A stretch of 64,000 nucleotides of DNA from an uncultured Bacteroidia bacterium (GTDB lineage: Bacteria; Bacteroidota; Bacteroidia; Bacteroidales; CAJPTX01): NCBI GenBank assembly GCA_947252645.1, contig CAMXWF010000001.1:145267-209266 (forward strand), read 5' to 3'. This document shows positions 61,843 through 64,000 of this stretch, in pieces; the first letter of the stretch is position 1; every line of letters starts with the position of its first letter. Under the pieces are notes generated by a model. The model was not told the DNA's origin and did not search any database. It worked only from the letters and a program-made list of their open reading frames with translations. A program made the translations under genes and the position numbers.

Positions 61843-64000
61843 ATGAGAGGTGTACAAAAGGGTAGGGTAGAGGTGTCCGGGGCGTGCGCAGCGAGCAGAA
61901 CGAGAGGGCTTGCGGCCTTGCGGAGAGTCTTTCTGGCAGCCCTTATGCTGTGCACACTGGTACTATGGGATGGCACGGTGTTGGGGCAGACGGGCAAGGA
62001 GTTCTGGTTCGACATGCCCGAGGTGAACAGGGGGCACGTTTCATCCAGAAAAGAATACAAGATCTACCTGCATGTTACGGCGCTGGACGAGGATGCCGAG
62101 GTGACCATTGAGCTTCCGGCCGATCCGGGCTTTAGGCCGGTGACGTTCACTGTGCCCAAGAATACGAAGAAGAAGCTGGATGTCACGAGCTACGACAATA
62201 ATGTGACCGATGCCAATAGGCCCCTAGCGTGGTATAAGGAGCCGTACAAGAATGCAGATGTTAATCTCGGGTGGGTCAATGAGGGGCAGTACATAGAGAA
62301 CCTGCTTTGTTGGGCAAAATCTGACCCCAATGCGACAAAGCCCTATATCAATAGGACGACTAAGGGGGTCTACATGCATGCCAACAACCCCATAATGGCC
62401 TACATAGAGATCAGCGTGGGGTGGAATATGGATCTCATTGCCCTCAAGGGCGAGAATGCAGTCGGGCAGCATTTCTTTGTTCCCATGCAGACGGATAATG
62501 AGTCCTCCGACGACAGGTACTACAGGATGAGGCAAAGGCCCTACCCCTCGTTCAACATTGTGGCCACGCAGGACAACACGAAGATAAAAATTAAGGTGCC
62601 TCGGGCTATTTGGGCTATTAATGGTGAGCCGAGTGCCACGAACAATGGCTATAAGCTGGAAGCCGGCGAACATATCCTCTGGCTCAACAAGGGGGAGTCG
62701 TCCATTATTTGCCCCTGGGAGGAGGTGGGATCGGGATGGTACGATAATAGAGCACGGGCTCACGGTTATCGTACCTCCCTGGCTCGTGGTATCCGTCTAG
62801 AGGGTTCGGAGGTGACCGTGATGACCGATGAGGGGAGCGGAGGGGGCATAGTGGTGTTGACGCGCGACGACATTGTCATTGGGAACACATCAGGTAATCC
62901 GGACTACGTGAGCGACCAGCTGGTGCCGGTTCCGCTGCTGGGGACGGATTATGGGATTGCCTGCTTACAGACGACGGGTTCACGCGAGAATCCCAATGAG
63001 TTCATCTACGTTGTTGGTACGGAAGACAACACCAAGGTTGACATTTATAGGGGTACGTCCTCTAGCACGCTGACAGTCAACAGGGGGCAGCAGCTCAGCG
63101 TGAATGTCAGGGTATTGGCCGATGCCGGGATCTATATTCACTCAGACAAGAAGGTGGGGATTTTCCACATGTCGCGCGCATTTGAGGATGGCAACCAGAT
63201 GGGCGGGGCGGTTATCCCGGCATTGCCTGCGGCTAACGCCAACATGTGCATAGGGTCGAAGAGTGTGGCCTTTAGTAGGACAAAAGCCTACAAGTATATA
63301 TTCTATCTCACGCTGCTTGCCTGGGTGGATGAGACCAATCCAGTCAACAGCTCGGTGGGTCATTTTTCGCTCGAGGAGAGTACACTCTCAGGCTATAAGC
63401 CGGTGACTTCCTCTGGGCTCAAGGCGATAGAGAAGAAGCTCAATGAGCTTTCCAACTGGAAAAAGTTCAATGCGCCGGCCGGTTCGGCAGCAAGCCATTG
63501 GCGCTATATGATTCTCAACACGGATAGCCCTACGACGAATGTTTTCTCTGCCGATCCCGAAAAGTCGTATAGGATAACGAATAATGGCAACGTGTTCCAT
63601 CTTGGGGTGATGAATGGGTGGGGAGGTACGGATTTTTTCTACGGCTATTTCTCCGATTTCAAGCAGATAGAGGTGAATGTGTCGGTAAACCTGACGGATT
63701 TGAATGGTAAGCCGATATCTGCGAATCAGGGGGCTGCCACGGCTATTTGCCTGGGTACGAGCGTGAAGCTTGGTACGGGGGGAGACCAGAACAAGTATTA
63801 CCACTATACCTGGTCGCCATCTACGTATCTTGATCCTTCCAAGCTCCATGAGGCCACGCAGACGGTGACCAATCCCCGGCAAGACATCACCTACCATGTG
63901 CAGGTGGAGGGTTTTTGCAATTTGAGAGTGGATCGGGAGGTTTCCCTGAAGGTGGCGGAGCCGCCCACGCCGGTGCTGTTTGTGCCGGGTCGGGTGTGCG
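61843..64000 (+). CDS. Large secreted protein with IgGFc-binding-like domain (3' end outside window)
   Basis: An open frame from ATG 61843 runs through the right edge, giving 719 residues. The N-terminus is a signal with a long basic stretch, then a hydrophobic core ending GTVLGQ. The next part begins GKEFWFDMPEVNRGH, and later has IVATQDNTKIKI, YVVGTEDNTKVDIY, and KVGIFHMSR: this repetition of T-x-D-N-T-K units matches the IgGFc-binding N-terminal region found in giant Bacteroidetes surface proteins. Toward the edge, LNGKPISANQGAATAICLGTSVKLG and HYTWSPSTYLD suggest the first Ig/PKD-like module. It is likely another type IX cargo, but its C-terminal sorting domain would lie outside. Confidence in the gene is high, in function moderate. 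Confidence 0.8.
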   Translation, partial: MRGVQKGRVEVSGACAASRTRGLAALRRVFLAALMLCTLVLWDGTVLGQTGKEFWFDMPEVNRGHVSSRKEYKIYLHVTALDEDAEVTIELPADPGFRPVTFTVPKNTKKKLDVTSYDNNVTDANRPLAWYKEPYKNADVNLGWVNEGQYIENLLCWAKSDPNATKPYINRTTKGVYMHANNPIMAYIEISVGWNMDLIALKGENAVGQHFFVPMQTDNESSDDRYYRMRQRPYPSFNIVATQDNTKIKIKVPRAIWAINGEPSATNNGYKLEAGEHILWLNKGESSIICPWEEVGSGWYDNRARAHGYRTSLARGIRLEGSEVTVMTDEGSGGGIVVLTRDDIVIGNTSGNPDYVSDQLVPVPLLGTDYGIACLQTTGSRENPNEFIYVVGTEDNTKVDIYRGTSSSTLTVNRGQQLSVNVRVLADAGIYIHSDKKVGIFHMSRAFEDGNQMGGAVIPALPAANANMCIGSKSVAFSRTKAYKYIFYLTLLAWVDETNPVNSSVGHFSLEESTLSGYKPVTSSGLKAIEKKLNELSNWKKFNAPAGSAASHWRYMILNTDSPTTNVFSADPEKSYRITNNGNVFHLGVMNGWGGTDFFYGYFSDFKQIEVNVSVNLTDLNGKPISANQGAATAICLGTSVKLGTGGDQNKYYHYTWSPSTYLDPSKLHEATQTVTNPRQDITYHVQVEGFCNLRVDREVSLKVAEPPTPVLFVPGRVC

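Overview
The window looks like a chromosomal segment of a GC-rich member of the Bacteroidetes, probably class Bacteroidia. The evidence is a giant PKD-repeat protein with a type B type-IX-secretion sorting domain next to a PorP/SprF partner, a complete Rnf operon, DUF3078, DUF2851 and TamL-like proteins, almost no Shine-Dalgarno sequences, and repeated promoter boxes of the Bacteroidetes form TAnnTTTG, two of them with TTTG exactly 20 bases upstream. I cannot name the genus. There is no rRNA, CRISPR array, insertion sequence, prophage or replication origin that I can support.

Layout. 1-16 kb: the 3' end of mutS, recQ, an omega-amidase-like nitrilase with miaB, tRNA-Lys(CUU), an M49 dipeptidyl peptidase lipoprotein, gcvT, a 1.4 kb stretch without convincing genes that holds a structured repeat, a TamL/TamA-like outer-membrane assembly lipoprotein divergent from a TrmH/SpoU RNA methyltransferase, an LtaS-like sulfatase-fold enzyme, an HU-like protein and a 29-residue basic protein behind an unusually strong Shine-Dalgarno. 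16-33 kb: rng, dsbD, hflX, two DUF805 proteins, a flavin reductase, aspartokinase, agmatinase, trmD, a FetAB-type ABC pair, DUF3078, a secreted protein of unknown function, a CPBP protease and DUF2851. 33-38.8 kb: rseC-like gene plus rnfBCDGEA, a membrane ferredoxin:NAD+ oxidoreductase module. 39.1-41.6 kb: a single-chain restriction-modification enzyme read in the opposite direction. 41.7-64 kb: a surface and envelope block with a small lipoprotein, the 2403-residue PKD adhesin, PorP/SprF, a YfiR-domain protein with a degenerate histidine kinase, a TolC-MFP-RND efflux operon with a PII-like gene, a SPOR-domain protein, a barrel protein with calcium-binding repeats, and the start of another large secreted protein.

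How the genes work together. The PKD adhesin and PorP/SprF share an ATGA overlap and are probably one export and surface-attachment unit of the type IX system. TolC, the adaptor lipoprotein, the RND pump and the PII-like protein form one efflux operon. RseC plus Rnf forms an ion-motive electron-transfer complex. Many of the remaining genes are single housekeeping genes with their own promoters.

The observations I consider least explained are: a gapless 62-base intergenic element present twice (8931 and 38921) with a compensatory base-pair change in its stem; a perfect 19-base inverted repeat inside the coding sequence of the restriction-modification gene; the strong Shine-Dalgarno ahead of the 29-residue protein; two promoter boxes placed back to back at 12368-12384; and a kinase-like protein whose ATP-binding motifs are eroded. 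I did not find clear evidence of an entirely new multi-gene system.
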